Positions 7,681 to 15,883 are shown, counted from the stretch's first letter. The stretch is 44,944 nucleotides of DNA from Akkermansia muciniphila (GCA_945883905.1 CAMCYL010000011.1:1-44944), one strand, 5' to 3'. Numbers and translations: made by a program. Notes: a model not told the origin generated them from the sequence alone.

Positions 7681-8979
7681 TTACTCATAACGGAGGGCTT
7701 GAAGAGGACTCATTCGGGAGGCGTGCCAAGCGGGATAGAGACCGGCAAGAAAACCGACTCCAAGGGCAAAGGAGAAGCTGATGAGGATCGCTTCGAGTTC
7801 AACAATCGGATTGCTTTGTGAGGGGGCTAAGAAGACAAGTCCTTGTGCGAGAGTATAGCCGAGTCCGAGTCCGATCAGGCCTCCAATAAAAGCGAGGATG
7901 ATCGATTCAATTAAAATTTGGACAAAAATATCGATTTGACGGGCTCCAATGGCGCGACGAATTCCAATTTCTCGAATCCGTTGACTAATACTGGCGAGCA
8001 TCGTGTTAATAATTCCAATCCCCCCGACAAGAAGGCTGATTCCGGCGGTGACTCCCCCTGTGATTTTTAAAGAGTCACCAAATTTCTTGACCGCCTCAGC
8101 GTAGTCTTGACGGGTGTTTAAATCGAAGTCACGTATCCCCCGATGAGTCAGACTGAGGATTGTACGGATTTGCTCTAAAGACTCTTCAAAACGGTTTACA
8201 TCTTTAATTTGAACATTGAGTTGCGAGAGTTTGATATCAGGACCTTGTTCGATTCCGTTTTCGATCCGACTCGATTTAAATATTTTTTGCATCGTGGTGA
8301 GGGGAATCACGACGAGGTTGTTTTTAAAAGCAAAAGGATCCCCTCGTTTCACTCCGCGACGTGGAGGGGTCTTGTAATGTCCTTGAGTATAAGTGTAAGG
8401 GGTAAAAATCCCGATGATCGTGAAGGCCTCCTCATTAATTTTTACCACTCTTCCAATTATTTTTTCTGAGGTAAAATCGAAGAGTTGATTGACGATTTCG
8501 TTGCCGAGGACGCAAACACGGTTTGAATTTTCGATATCGATCGTATTAATGAATCGACCGTATCCCATTTCATGTTTATCGACAAAGTACAGGTCGGGCT
8601 CTACTCCATTCAAAATAGGATTTGATTGTTTATTGCCGTAGGTGATTTTCGCTCCTCCTAAAGAGACTTCGGGTGAGACATAAGAGAGAAGAGATCCCTG
8701 TTTTCGAAGTGCAATGACATCCGTGTAAGTTCTTCCAAGGCTTAGTTCGCGTTTGCTCTCTTGGGAAGGGGGAATTGCAGCATCGACGATACTGACTTTT
8801 TCGATTCCCCCTAATCCTTCAAGGTAGGCCTTACTTCCCGCAATGGAGCCTGCATTGAGAGCAAACATTGAAAGGAGTGAGGCGACGCCGAGGATCACTC
8901 CAAGCATCGTCAGAAAAGAACGGAATTTGTGGGAGAAAATCTCACGAAGACCTTCAATAAGTCCGGTCAGAATATTCAT
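7681..8979 (-). CDS. MacB/LolC-type ABC transporter permease (FtsX family)
   Basis: The 432-residue inner-membrane protein has one N-terminal membrane helix (about 17-40), a large periplasmic MacB-type core domain (about 45-300), and three C-terminal helices (about 310-425) with the FtsX-family signature SQRIREIGIRRAIGA and a final YPAWHASRMSPLQALRYE segment. Family members work as mechanotransmission ABC transporters for lipoproteins, peptides or antibiotics, with an ATPase and often a periplasmic adaptor. No ATPase or adaptor gene is adjacent; neighbours are ruvB (3 bp upstream) and uvrC. The partner is therefore encoded elsewhere or shared. Substrate cannot be deduced. Confidence 0.88.
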   Translation of the reverse strand: MNILTGLIEGLREIFSHKFRSFLTMLGVILGVASLLSMFALNAGSIAGSKAYLEGLGGIEKVSIVDAAIPPSQESKRELSLGRTYTDVIALRKQGSLLSYVSPEVSLGGAKITYGNKQSNPILNGVEPDLYFVDKHEMGYGRFINTIDIENSNRVCVLGNEIVNQLFDFTSEKIIGRVVKINEEAFTIIGIFTPYTYTQGHYKTPPRRGVKRGDPFAFKNNLVVIPLTTMQKIFKSSRIENGIEQGPDIKLSQLNVQIKDVNRFEESLEQIRTILSLTHRGIRDFDLNTRQDYAEAVKKFGDSLKITGGVTAGISLLVGGIGIINTMLASISQRIREIGIRRAIGARQIDIFVQILIESIILAFIGGLIGLGLGYTLAQGLVFLAPSQSNPIVELEAILISFSFALGVGFLAGLYPAWHASRMSPLQALRYE

Positions 8980-8982
8980 TAC

Positions 8983-9990
8983 TCAGAATAAATCTTGCTG
9001 TTTTTTGGGCATGATGACCCCGAGTTTTTCATAGGCCTTTTTAGTGGCTATACGACCTTGGGGGGTACGGTGAATAAATCCTTCGAGAATTAAATACGGT
9101 TCATGGACCTCTTCAATCGTTCCGGACTCTTCACCGACCGCAACAGCAAGGGAATTAAGGCCGACCGGAGCTCCATCAAATTTATGGATGAGCGTTTCAA
9201 GGATTCGGGCATCCATTTCATCGAGTCCATCGCAATCGATTTCGAGCATTTGTAAGGCGGCATCAGCGACCTCTCGATTAATTTTTCCTTGGGCTCTTAC
9301 GGCTCCGAAATCGCGAACCCATCGTAAGAGATTATTCGCAACGCGAGGAGTTCCTCGGGAACGGCGTGCGACCTCGGCACAGCCCTCACGATCGAGATCG
9401 ACATTGAGAATCATCGCAGAGCGTTGAACCACCTGATGGAGCTCGGCAGAGGTATAATAGTCGAGTCGATTGACCATTCCAAATCGGGAACGTAAGGGGG
9501 CACTCAGCATTCCAGCGCGTGTCGTGGCTCCGATCAGAGTGAATTTGGGGATGGGGAGACGCACGCTTCGGGCATTGGGGCCCGGTTCGATAATAATATC
9601 GACTCGATAATCCTCCATCGCGGGATAAAGATATTCCTCGATTGTTTTATTGAGACGATGAATTTCATCAATGAAGAGAACCTCCCCTGGCTCTAAGGTG
9701 GTGAGGAGTCCAGCGAGATCCCCCGCTTTTTCGATGACCGGTCCAGAGGTCGTTTTGAGGTTGGCCCCCATCTCCTTGGCGACGATATTGGCAAGGGTCG
9801 TTTTCCCTAAGCCAGGAGGGCCACAAAAAAGCAGATGTTCTACGGGTTCTGAGCGTTGTTTTGCCGCTTCGATGAGAACATTGAGTCTCTCTTTAATTTT
9901 ACTTTGACCAATAAAATCAGGGAGCTCTCCCGGACGAAGAGTCATCTCAGCGACGGGATCATCGGCAACAATTCGGTCAGTTGATTTCAT
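8983..9990 (-). CDS. ruvB: Holliday junction branch-migration helicase RuvB
   Basis: A 335-residue AAA+ ATPase that drives branch migration with RuvA and hands junctions to RuvC. Walker A GPPGLGKT is at 57-64, Walker B LFIDEIHR has Asp108/Glu109, sensor 1 is in GATTRAG, the arginine finger is in LRSRFG, and the C-terminal winged helix contains [17 protein letters not shown]. Length and order are standard. The extreme C-terminus, KKQQDLF, resembles the bacterial sliding-clamp-binding pentapeptide (QLxLF consensus). It is adjacent to the AsmA-like gene (0 bp) and the permease (3 bp), consistent with translational coupling in one transcript. ruvA and ruvC are not in the window. Confidence 0.97.
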   Translation of the reverse strand: MKSTDRIVADDPVAEMTLRPGELPDFIGQSKIKERLNVLIEAAKQRSEPVEHLLFCGPPGLGKTTLANIVAKEMGANLKTTSGPVIEKAGDLAGLLTTLEPGEVLFIDEIHRLNKTIEEYLYPAMEDYRVDIIIEPGPNARSVRLPIPKFTLIGATTRAGMLSAPLRSRFGMVNRLDYYTSAELHQVVQRSAMILNVDLDREGCAEVARRSRGTPRVANNLLRWVRDFGAVRAQGKINREVADAALQMLEIDCDGLDEMDARILETLIHKFDGAPVGLNSLAVAVGEESGTIEEVHEPYLILEGFIHRTPQGRIATKKAYEKLGVIMPKKQQDLF

Positions 9991-11388
9991 CTATTTTTTG
10001 AATAAATCTTTGAAGGCAGGAACCTTCTGTTGAATTTCATCCGTAATATTTTTGACTTTATCCCCCATCCCCTCCGGAAGTTTTTGGAGGAGAGTTGAAA
10101 CGGCAGACATGGCGAGTCGCTCTGTGAGATCCTCTTTAAAATCTGATTTTGTTCCTGAGAGAATCACGGGAGTCGCTGCATATTCTCCAACGGTTTGATT
10201 GAAGACTTGGTCGATCAGTCCCGGAACAATTTTAATGAGCTGAGGATCGGTTCCAAGCGTTGTCGTTCCGGCGATATTTTCACCCTCGATTTCGATTGTA
10301 CCTTGGAGAAGGAGTAGTTTTTTCGATTCAAAGTCGATTTGATCGAGAACCATTTTTTGAGGCGTCCAATTTAAATTCGTTTTTGCACGATCCAAAGAGA
10401 TACTTCTCCAGCGATCGACTTGGGAGCTATCAAGAATCTTGGTCATCTCTCCGATCTTATTAAAAATCGGAAGTGCCTCGATTTTTCCTTGGGTGAGTTC
10501 GACTGAACCGAGGACTTGAGGGATACCTTGGGTGCTTTCATCTTGAGTGAGTTTCAGTTTTCCATTCATGTTTCCAAGAAGTCTTGCCTTCCAGTCTCCG
10601 GTGAGGAAAGGGGTAATCGGAACGCGATTGATCTCAAAATTGAGATGAGCGGTTGTTTTGGGTTCCATGCCGAGTTCTCCATCGAGATTGAAGGTTCCCT
10701 GATCTTCGTATTGGAGCGTTGCAGCGGTGATAAAGATATTTTTTTGATGGGCTCGACCTTTGAGCGTTTTAAGCTTAAGGAGGGGGAGTTGAGGAATCTC
10801 TAATTTTCCCTCATTGACTAAAAGATTAAAATCCTCTCCATCGACAGAGGCGAGAACCTTAAACTCGGAGAGTTGTCCGAAACTATTTTCTCCTGCGGGC
10901 CAGCGGAGTTTTCCTTGTTGAACGACAATCTCGCCGATTTCGACTTTTTGAGGGGCGATCGATTGAATCCATACGGGGGGAGGAGTTGAAGGGGCTTCAG
11001 TTGTTTGTGGGGGTTGAGCTTGGGGTTCAGGAACTTGGAACTCTACCGCGAGGCTTTGCATTTCGATCCGATCGACACGTGCTATTTTTTGCAAGAGAGG
11101 TCGGAGGGCGATACTGATTCGGAGTTGCTGGGCATCGAGCGCTTTGATGGCGACTTTTGATTCTCCGATCGTTTTCATTGAATTCGTAAAGACCGAGAGA
11201 CCACTCCATTGAAGTGGCTCAAATTTCACCTCAACCTGTAAACTTTTGGAAACTTCTGTTTCGAGCAGGGTTCGAAAGGAATCACTTGATAAGTACGGTT
11301 TTATTGAGAAATAAAGAACGACTCCAGCGATCAGGAGAAGCGCGAATAGTCCGCCGAAGAGAATGCCGAGCCATTTGAGGATTTTCAT
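9991..11388 (-). CDS. AsmA-like inner-membrane-anchored periplasmic protein
   Basis: The 465-residue protein has one N-terminal membrane helix (about 5-28) and a long beta-rich periplasmic part with repeated short strands, as in AsmA/TamB-type repeating-beta-groove proteins. A proline-rich linker lies near 125-145. The C-terminal third includes the AsmA_2-like stretch LTQGKIEALPIFNKIGEM and later LDQIDFESKKLLLLQGTIEIEG. Family members are thought to move phospholipids between inner and outer membranes. It is 66 bp downstream of hemQ and directly upstream of ruvB; neither suggests its function. The length is short compared with TamB/YhdP (over 800 residues), so it could be only part of a bridge. 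Confidence 0.65.
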   Translation of the reverse strand: MKILKWLGILFGGLFALLLIAGVVLYFSIKPYLSSDSFRTLLETEVSKSLQVEVKFEPLQWSGLSVFTNSMKTIGESKVAIKALDAQQLRISIALRPLLQKIARVDRIEMQSLAVEFQVPEPQAQPPQTTEAPSTPPPVWIQSIAPQKVEIGEIVVQQGKLRWPAGENSFGQLSEFKVLASVDGEDFNLLVNEGKLEIPQLPLLKLKTLKGRAHQKNIFITAATLQYEDQGTFNLDGELGMEPKTTAHLNFEINRVPITPFLTGDWKARLLGNMNGKLKLTQDESTQGIPQVLGSVELTQGKIEALPIFNKIGEMTKILDSSQVDRWRSISLDRAKTNLNWTPQKMVLDQIDFESKKLLLLQGTIEIEGENIAGTTTLGTDPQLIKIVPGLIDQVFNQTVGEYAATPVILSGTKSDFKEDLTERLAMSAVSTLLQKLPEGMGDKVKNITDEIQQKVPAFKDLFKK

Positions 11389-11453
11389 TTAATCTTCCTT
11401 TCGATTGAGACCCTGAGTCATTTTTTGAGTGACCGTTAAACAGGGATATTGAT

Positions 11454-12305
11454 TTATAATCCGAGACGTTCGAAAATGAGATTTAAAGGAAGAGGCATTC
11501 CGGTGAAAAACTCTCCGAATTCTCCATATTTTCGACTGACCTTATCAAAGCGCATCTCATAGAGAATCGCTTTGACCTCGACGGGATTGTGAGCAAAGAG
11601 AGTGACTCCCCATTCCCAATCATCGAGACCGACAGAGCCGGAGATCACCTGTTGGATTTTTCCGGCGTATTTACGTCCGATCATTCCGTGTCCAATCATC
11701 ATTTCGTGACGGGTTTCTTGATCTTGAGCGTACCAGTTTTGACCTTCATTACGTCGTTTAGACATTGGATAGAAACAGAAGAACTCCCAATCGGGAAGAT
11801 TTGGGTAGAGACGGAAAAGAGTGTAACTGTTATAGCGCTCTTGAAAGGCCTTGAGCTTTTGCTCAAACTCTGGGCTTCCTTCAGTCATATTCTCTTTTTG
11901 TATCAACATCTCTCGGTATTGAGGCTCTGTTTGAGTATATTCTGAAAGTTCGGTGAGGGAGTAGTAAGAGTAAGTGAGCGTGAGAACATCGGGACCGAGG
12001 GCGCGTTGTATTTTCTTCTCTAAGGCATTCACCTCATGGAGATCGGGAGCGATGATCATGATTCCGAGGTCGGCTCGTCCAATCATTGAGATCGTTGAGA
12101 CCTGAGTTTTTTCTTTTCCTTTAGCCTCCTGGATGAGATTGATGAAGGCCTGTTTTCTTTGGGATTTTTCCTCCGGAGAGAGAAGTTCCCATGCTCCGTA
12201 ATTGAGTTCGTAGAAGAGATGAAGGACATTGAGTCCCTCAGATGGAATTAAAGGAGTAATGGATTCGCTCATAAGTGAGTAGAGAATGGAGGATGTTCGG
12301 ATCAT
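11454..12305 (-). CDS. hemQ: HemQ / chlorite-dismutase-like coproheme decarboxylase
   Basis: HemQ converts coproheme to heme b at the end of the coproporphyrin-dependent heme pathway, using peroxide. The match is strong: FYPMSKRR carries the Tyr implicated in decarboxylation, HGMIGRKYAGK carries the axial His, and GSVGLDDWEWGVTLF and YEMRFDKVSRKYGEFGEFF are family landmarks. The given start makes 283 residues. An internal ATG at 12272 gives 272 residues starting MSESITPL and fits family length better; neither start has a Shine-Dalgarno. No other heme genes are nearby. It heads the minus-strand run that continues with the AsmA-like gene and ruvB. Confidence 0.93.
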   Translation of the reverse strand: MIRTSSILYSLMSESITPLIPSEGLNVLHLFYELNYGAWELLSPEEKSQRKQAFINLIQEAKGKEKTQVSTISMIGRADLGIMIIAPDLHEVNALEKKIQRALGPDVLTLTYSYYSLTELSEYTQTEPQYREMLIQKENMTEGSPEFEQKLKAFQERYNSYTLFRLYPNLPDWEFFCFYPMSKRRNEGQNWYAQDQETRHEMMIGHGMIGRKYAGKIQQVISGSVGLDDWEWGVTLFAHNPVEVKAILYEMRFDKVSRKYGEFGEFFTGMPLPLNLIFERLGL

Positions 12306-12326
12306 TTCAACTCAGAAATAAAGTCA

Positions 12327-12371
12327 TTTTAACCGCCAAGAGCCGCCAAAAACGCCAAGCAAAGGTTAAAA
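12327..12371. repeat. Compact repeat element with terminal inverted repeats and three CGCCAA units
   Basis: The element is bounded by perfect 8-base inverted repeats, TTTTAACC (12327-12334) and GGTTAAAA (12364-12371). Between them are three units, CCGCCAAG (12333-12340), CCGCCAAA (12343-12350) and ACGCCAAG (12352-12359), spaced about one DNA turn apart. I recall similar 'ACCGCCAAGACGCCAAG' or 'CGCAAAG' tracts scattered through intergenic regions of unrelated genomes, with no settled function. It lies just upstream of hemQ (divergent from it) and before a hypothetical gene. Confidence 0.7.
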
Positions 12372-12402
12372 TTATCTGCCTTTTTCTTTTCTTTGCTATT
12401 AG

Positions 12403-12444
12403 GCGATCAAGCGAACTGGCTATCGAGCTATTCAGCGATTAAGC
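12403..12444. repeat. Second short-unit repeat tract (GCGATYAAGC)
   Basis: GCGATCAAGC at 12403-12412 recurs as GCGATTAAGC at 12435-12444, with related pieces (CTATCGAGC, CTATTCAGC) between them, giving a degenerate tandem tract. It follows the 12327 element after a pyrimidine-rich spacer and may be part of the same mobile or dispersed repeat. It ends about 20 bases before the first possible start codon of the hypothetical gene. Confidence 0.45.
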
Positions 12445-12498
12445 ATTTCTCTGCTCTCACCATTGACGGTTGGTCCAAGAGCGGTTAGCGTATTGGGT

Positions 12499-12975
12499 AT
12501 GATAGGAGGAGTTTCAAATACCTCGGTTTTTCCGAGTTCCCCGACTTTGATTGCTAAGCAGGAGGCAAAATCCTTTATCGAGCAGATTAAAGGAAAAAAG
12601 GAAGAGCAACGGTTAACGCAAAACAGTTCCTTAACCTCCGCTGTTTTGCAGACGGTTCAGACGCAGGAGAGGAGTACTCCGGCCGTGCGCTATGGTCAGG
12701 CTCCTTCCTCAATTGAGGCGATTGTGAAGCCCCCTCTCCAAAGTATTAATGAAGTAAAACCACAACGACCGGTCGATCGATCAGAAAATTCTCTTAAAGA
12801 TAAAGATCAGCAATTAGGTCTCTCCTCGACATTTGAAGTCAAGAGAGTTGATATTCGAGAAAAACCGGCTGCGGTTCAGGATGCAAATGTTCCTATTTAT
12901 GCGCAGCTTAAAAAAGAGTATCAGGAGAGGGCTCCTCAGGATTCGGTGGGTAAGCAGTTTAATGTCCGTGCGTAA
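12499..12975 (+). CDS. Hypothetical protein, low-complexity and Gln/Lys/Pro-rich
   Basis: I do not recognise this gene. From the ATG at 12499 it encodes 158 residues; a TTG at 12463 would add 12. There is no Shine-Dalgarno at either. The sequence is polar and probably largely disordered, with a possible short helix rich in Lys/Glu near residues 20-40 and no signal peptide or membrane segment. Its codon use looks like its neighbours', and the frame stays open over about 500 bases, which supports it being real. It ends 9 bases before the convergent vapC gene. It follows directly after the repeat tract. Confidence 0.5.
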   Translation: MIGGVSNTSVFPSSPTLIAKQEAKSFIEQIKGKKEEQRLTQNSSLTSAVLQTVQTQERSTPAVRYGQAPSSIEAIVKPPLQSINEVKPQRPVDRSENSLKDKDQQLGLSSTFEVKRVDIREKPAAVQDANVPIYAQLKKEYQERAPQDSVGKQFNVRA

Positions 12976-12984
12976 AAAAAGAGA

Positions 12985-13371
12985 TTACCATTCACAGCGT
13001 GGATAAAATTTTTGAATGACAGAGTCCTCGGTCAGTAGAGTTGCTTTTTCCTGTTCTGCAGTGGCGACAATCGTTCGATCCGCAGGATCTCGATGGGTCC
13101 AGTCCATTTCGACGACTCGAGTCCAAAGGGAGGAAGTGACGGGAAGGATTTTAATTTGTTGTGTCGACTCAAGTCGTTGAAGGTATTCTGTAATGGATCC
13201 AGGGAGGGGAAGCTTACCTTGTTTTGCCTTCCATCCGATCTCCCAAATACTGATTGAACTCACAAGCAGGGAGTCTGGTTTTGAATCGGTAATTCTTTTG
13301 TAGGCAAGAGGAGAAAGTCCTTCGGGGGCAAGGGTCCACCAATAAAGAGCGCAGGTATCGAGCAAAATCAT
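12985..13371 (-). CDS. vapC: PIN-domain toxin (VapC-like ribonuclease)
   Basis: The 128-residue protein is a PIN-domain nuclease. The acidic metal-binding set is visible: Asp5 in ILLDTCALYWW, Glu44 in SIWEIGWK, and Asp95/Asp98 in HRDPADRTIVATA, plus Asp116. Length is normal. VapC toxins cleave tRNA or rRNA when not held by antitoxin. The start ATG overlaps the antitoxin stop by 4 bp (13368-13371), so the two are translationally coupled, antitoxin first. Targets cannot be read from sequence. Confidence 0.92.
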   Translation of the reverse strand: MILLDTCALYWWTLAPEGLSPLAYKRITDSKPDSLLVSSISIWEIGWKAKQGKLPLPGSITEYLQRLESTQQIKILPVTSSLWTRVVEMDWTHRDPADRTIVATAEQEKATLLTEDSVIQKFYPRCEW

Positions 13372-13613
13372 GGGTCAAAATTCCAGTCGGAATCGGTCGG
13401 TTCTAAAAGAGCCTTTTTGGACTGTTTAGAGAGGGGAGTCTGGTTTTGCCAGTCACCAAAAGCCTCCTTGACGGATCGAGTTGTTTTAAAGGGAAGAATC
13501 CTTAAGACCGGTTTTTGAAAATGAGTCACAATAATCTCCTCGCCGCTTTCCTCTGCTTTTCGGAAAACTTCGAGCATCGTTGATTTTAATCGACTTTTTG
13601 AGATGGTAATCAC
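13368..13613 (-). CDS. Phd/YefM-like antitoxin
   Basis: The 81-residue protein begins ITISKSRLKSTMLEVFRKAEESGEEIIVTHFQKPVLRILPF. This is the Phd/YefM pattern: an N-terminal DNA-binding beta-alpha fold in which a helix is followed by 'I-V-T-x-x-x-K-P-V' strands. The C-terminal tail, about 30 residues, would wrap the PIN toxin. The start is GTG at 13613, with no Shine-Dalgarno. It precedes vapC with a 4 bp overlap. Autoregulation is likely through the palindrome just upstream. Confidence 0.87.
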   Translation of the reverse strand: MITISKSRLKSTMLEVFRKAEESGEEIIVTHFQKPVLRILPFKTTRSVKEAFGDWQNQTPLSKQSKKALLEPTDSDWNFDP

Positions 13614-13619
13614 TTTTAC

Positions 13620-13648
13620 AATATGACTACAGATATGACTATAGTCAA
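13620..13648 (-). promoter_or_regulatory. Predicted promoter and operator of the Phd/VapC module
   Basis: On the minus strand TTGACT (13643-13648) is followed after 17 bases by CATATT (13620-13625). The predicted start site falls on the G of the GTG at 13613, so the message may be leaderless. A perfect palindrome TGACTATAGTCA (13636-13647) overlaps the -35 box. The half-site ATATGACTA occurs twice, at 13621 and 13633, 12 bases apart. This is a good candidate for the antitoxin-binding operator. Confidence 0.5.
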
Positions 13649-13689
13649 ATATTTTCCTAGATCCTCTTCAATTCTTCCGATTTTGTGTG

Positions 13690-15111
13690 TTACTCTTGAT
13701 AACCGAAATAGCGTCTGGTCTTAATGAGATCTGCGACTTGGGGAGGGACCATCTTCTCCCAAGTTGAATCTTTCGCTTTGATTCGTTTGAGGATATCGCG
13801 GGAGAAAATAGGGAGACAGTCGACATCGTAGTTCGTGAGCTGATGAATACAATCACGTTCGATGAGATAGTCGTAGAGTTTTTTGGTTTCTGGACTAATG
13901 GGAACGTTTTTAGTCGTGAGCAACTCTTTCGTGAGCGGATCAGAGTAAGGATAAATGTAGAGTCTGACATTATTTTTAAAAAGACGTCCGAAGGACTCTA
14001 AGATCCCCCCTTCGAGATCGAGGTAATATTTGGGATCAAAGATATCAAGGAGGCTGGGAATTCCCATGACGATTCCGATTTTTTCTTTTGTGAACTTATT
14101 TAGATAGGCACGGAGTCGATAGTATTCGAAATAATCGGAGATCAGTACCGTCATTCCGTTCGCACAAAGGAGATCGGCACGGGCGAGGAAGTCCCGGGTA
14201 TCGATATTGCCGTCACCCGCAATCAGGTTACGCATGGAGAGTTCGGCGATTTGAAGGACTTGACCTTTCGAAACCTCTGGATCATTAGAGAAAACTTCGT
14301 TGGCGGCGCGTAGCATATCAATATTGACATTACAAACAGGGCGGAAGCTTCCTCGTTCAACCAGGATCGCCTTTTTGTACAAGATTTCGGAGGGTTGAAG
14401 AACGGCTCCTGTGGGTCCAAACATTGCCGCTTTGCTGAGTCCAAGTTGGACCAGTTTGAGGCTCATCAGACGGTTATCGACGTGGCGGAATTCGATACCG
14501 CTAAATTCGATCATATCGATTTCGATTCGATTGATCGTTAAAGAATCAAGGAGAGATTCGATGAGGAGTTTCGGTTCGTGATGAAGAAAAAAAGCGGCGT
14601 AAAGAAGATTAACACCGACCATGCCGAGGGCCTCTTGTTGCGCTTGATTATCCTCATCAAGCATGCGGACGTGCATAATGATTTGGCTGAATTCATCATT
14701 CGGTTGGGATTGAAATTTGACTCCCATCCATCCGTGACTTTCGCTGGTCGATTTATATCCTCGAGCGGCAACGGTATCGGCAAAAGAGAAGAAACAGGTA
14801 TCTTCCCCACGTTGATCACGGAGTCGTTCGATATTGAGGCTGTACTCATTATCGAGCATGCTTTGAAGTCGTGTTCGAGAGACATAGCGATCGGCCTTTC
14901 CGTAGATCGCATCGCTGACAGTCATATCGTAAGCGGAAATCGTTTTAGCAATGGTTCCTGCGGCTCCTCCGACTTTAAAAAACCAACGAGCGACCTCTTG
15001 GCCTGCACCGATCTCAGCAAAAGTTCCGTATCGTCGTTGATCGAGATTAATCGCTAAAGCTTTACGATGGGTATCTAGTTTTTCGGGGGTGAGAGGAAAA
15101 GGAGTCATCAT
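13690..15111 (-). CDS. Conserved protein of unknown function, ~470 residues
   Basis: The 473-residue protein belongs to a widely distributed family that I recognise by its N-terminal block (RRYGTFAEIGAGQEVARWFF, then KTISAYDMTVSDAIYG and RYVSRTRLQSMLD). I recall homologues in Bacteroidetes, Cyanobacteria and Proteobacteria that carry inconsistent names, including a nicotinamide-nucleotide adenylyltransferase label that I cannot support: no HxGH nucleotidyltransferase motif is visible. There is no signal peptide or membrane helix, so it is probably cytoplasmic. Other well-marked blocks are SHGWMGVKFQ, VGVNLLYAAFF and FGPTGAVLQPSEILYKK. It lies 122 bp downstream of the YnbE/YdbL-like lipoprotein and 76 bp upstream of the antitoxin, all on the same strand. 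Confidence 0.85.
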   Translation of the reverse strand: MMTPFPLTPEKLDTHRKALAINLDQRRYGTFAEIGAGQEVARWFFKVGGAAGTIAKTISAYDMTVSDAIYGKADRYVSRTRLQSMLDNEYSLNIERLRDQRGEDTCFFSFADTVAARGYKSTSESHGWMGVKFQSQPNDEFSQIIMHVRMLDEDNQAQQEALGMVGVNLLYAAFFLHHEPKLLIESLLDSLTINRIEIDMIEFSGIEFRHVDNRLMSLKLVQLGLSKAAMFGPTGAVLQPSEILYKKAILVERGSFRPVCNVNIDMLRAANEVFSNDPEVSKGQVLQIAELSMRNLIAGDGNIDTRDFLARADLLCANGMTVLISDYFEYYRLRAYLNKFTKEKIGIVMGIPSLLDIFDPKYYLDLEGGILESFGRLFKNNVRLYIYPYSDPLTKELLTTKNVPISPETKKLYDYLIERDCIHQLTNYDVDCLPIFSRDILKRIKAKDSTWEKMVPPQVADLIKTRRYFGYQE

Positions 15112-15127
15112 GAGCGAGAGGCTAATT

Positions 15128-15166
15128 CCTCCCTCTCAGGAGGCAAGCGGCGAATTGTTACAATTC
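15128..15166. other. Two small hairpins between the lipoprotein and the conserved gene
   Basis: CCTCC (15128-15132) pairs with GGAGG (15139-15143) around a 6-base loop. GAATTG (15152-15157) pairs with CAATTC (15161-15166) around TTA. Both lie in the 122-base gap upstream of the 13690-15111 gene, so they could form in its leader or end the lipoprotein message. Neither is followed by a long T-run on either strand. Confidence 0.3.
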
Positions 15167-15233
15167 CCAATCTTTCTCTCATTAAAATCTAATTCTCATA
15201 AAGAATAAATTTGTAAACATCAGTCCTTGTTTT

Positions 15234-15734
15234 TTATTTTTGATACCAAGTACGATCTTCCTTTTGGAGCCACTCTTTAGGATAAGCGGTTTCATACCAG
15301 CGTTTTGCCATTTCGCGTTCGGTAATTTCCAATGGGACTCCCTCTTTTTCTGAGGTTTGAAGATAGAGGGCACGTCGATCGTTGTTTTCCTCACGGACCG
15401 TACGTTGAATGTAATCGGCGTAGGTTTCTCCGGAAGCGATTTTCCCCTCCGGTTTTTGACGAACTTCAATGTACCCGTTCAAGTTTTCTCCGACGAAATG
15501 GGAGTTCTTCATATCTTGAATCTCTCCCATTCGTGCACGACGACGAGAGGCAAGGGGGGTCTCCTCATCGGCCGTTAATTTTTTCGTGGTCTTTTCTCGA
15601 TCATCCTTCGTATGAACATCGACTCGCATATTGACATCGATTTTAACCGGTTCAGGAGTTGAGACCTGAATCGTGGGAGCACAGGAGGAGAGGAGAAGAG
15701 TCAGAAGTGGAAAAATTTTAATTAAAGTGCGCAT
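15234..15734 (-). CDS. Lipoprotein combining YnbE-like and YdbL-like (DUF1318) parts
   Basis: The 166-residue protein has a signal peptide with lipobox LLSSC (lipidated Cys18). Directly after it, CAPTIQVSTPEPVKIDVNM resembles the small lipoprotein YnbE. The C-terminal half, around VGENLNGYIEV and the closing WLQKEDRTWYQK, resembles YdbL/DUF1318. In E. coli YdbH, YnbE and YdbL act together in lipid transport to the outer membrane: YdbH is AsmA-like, YnbE an outer-membrane lipoprotein and YdbL a periplasmic partner. Here the two small proteins appear to be one polypeptide. An AsmA-like gene lies about 4 kb away on the same strand but not in the same operon. Assignment is by motif recall. Confidence 0.65.
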   Translation of the reverse strand: MRTLIKIFPLLTLLLSSCAPTIQVSTPEPVKIDVNMRVDVHTKDDREKTTKKLTADEETPLASRRRARMGEIQDMKNSHFVGENLNGYIEVRQKPEGKIASGETYADYIQRTVREENNDRRALYLQTSEKEGVPLEITEREMAKRWYETAYPKEWLQKEDRTWYQK

Positions 15735-15883
15735 GTCGATGAATATGACGGGCTTAAGAAAAACTTCAAGACGTCACTGAGGTTCCCAATGCCTTTTGTA
15801 AATGCGACCTGGGTTAATTCAGGGAAAATCTTCTTTTTTATGAGGTTGCCGAAATAAAAAACGGTTATTAGTCTCTGCGGACT

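Noticed and set aside
14578-15057. 159-residue plus-strand frame inside the conserved 473-residue gene
   Set aside because: Opposite strand of a well-conserved protein; no motifs and no Shine-Dalgarno.
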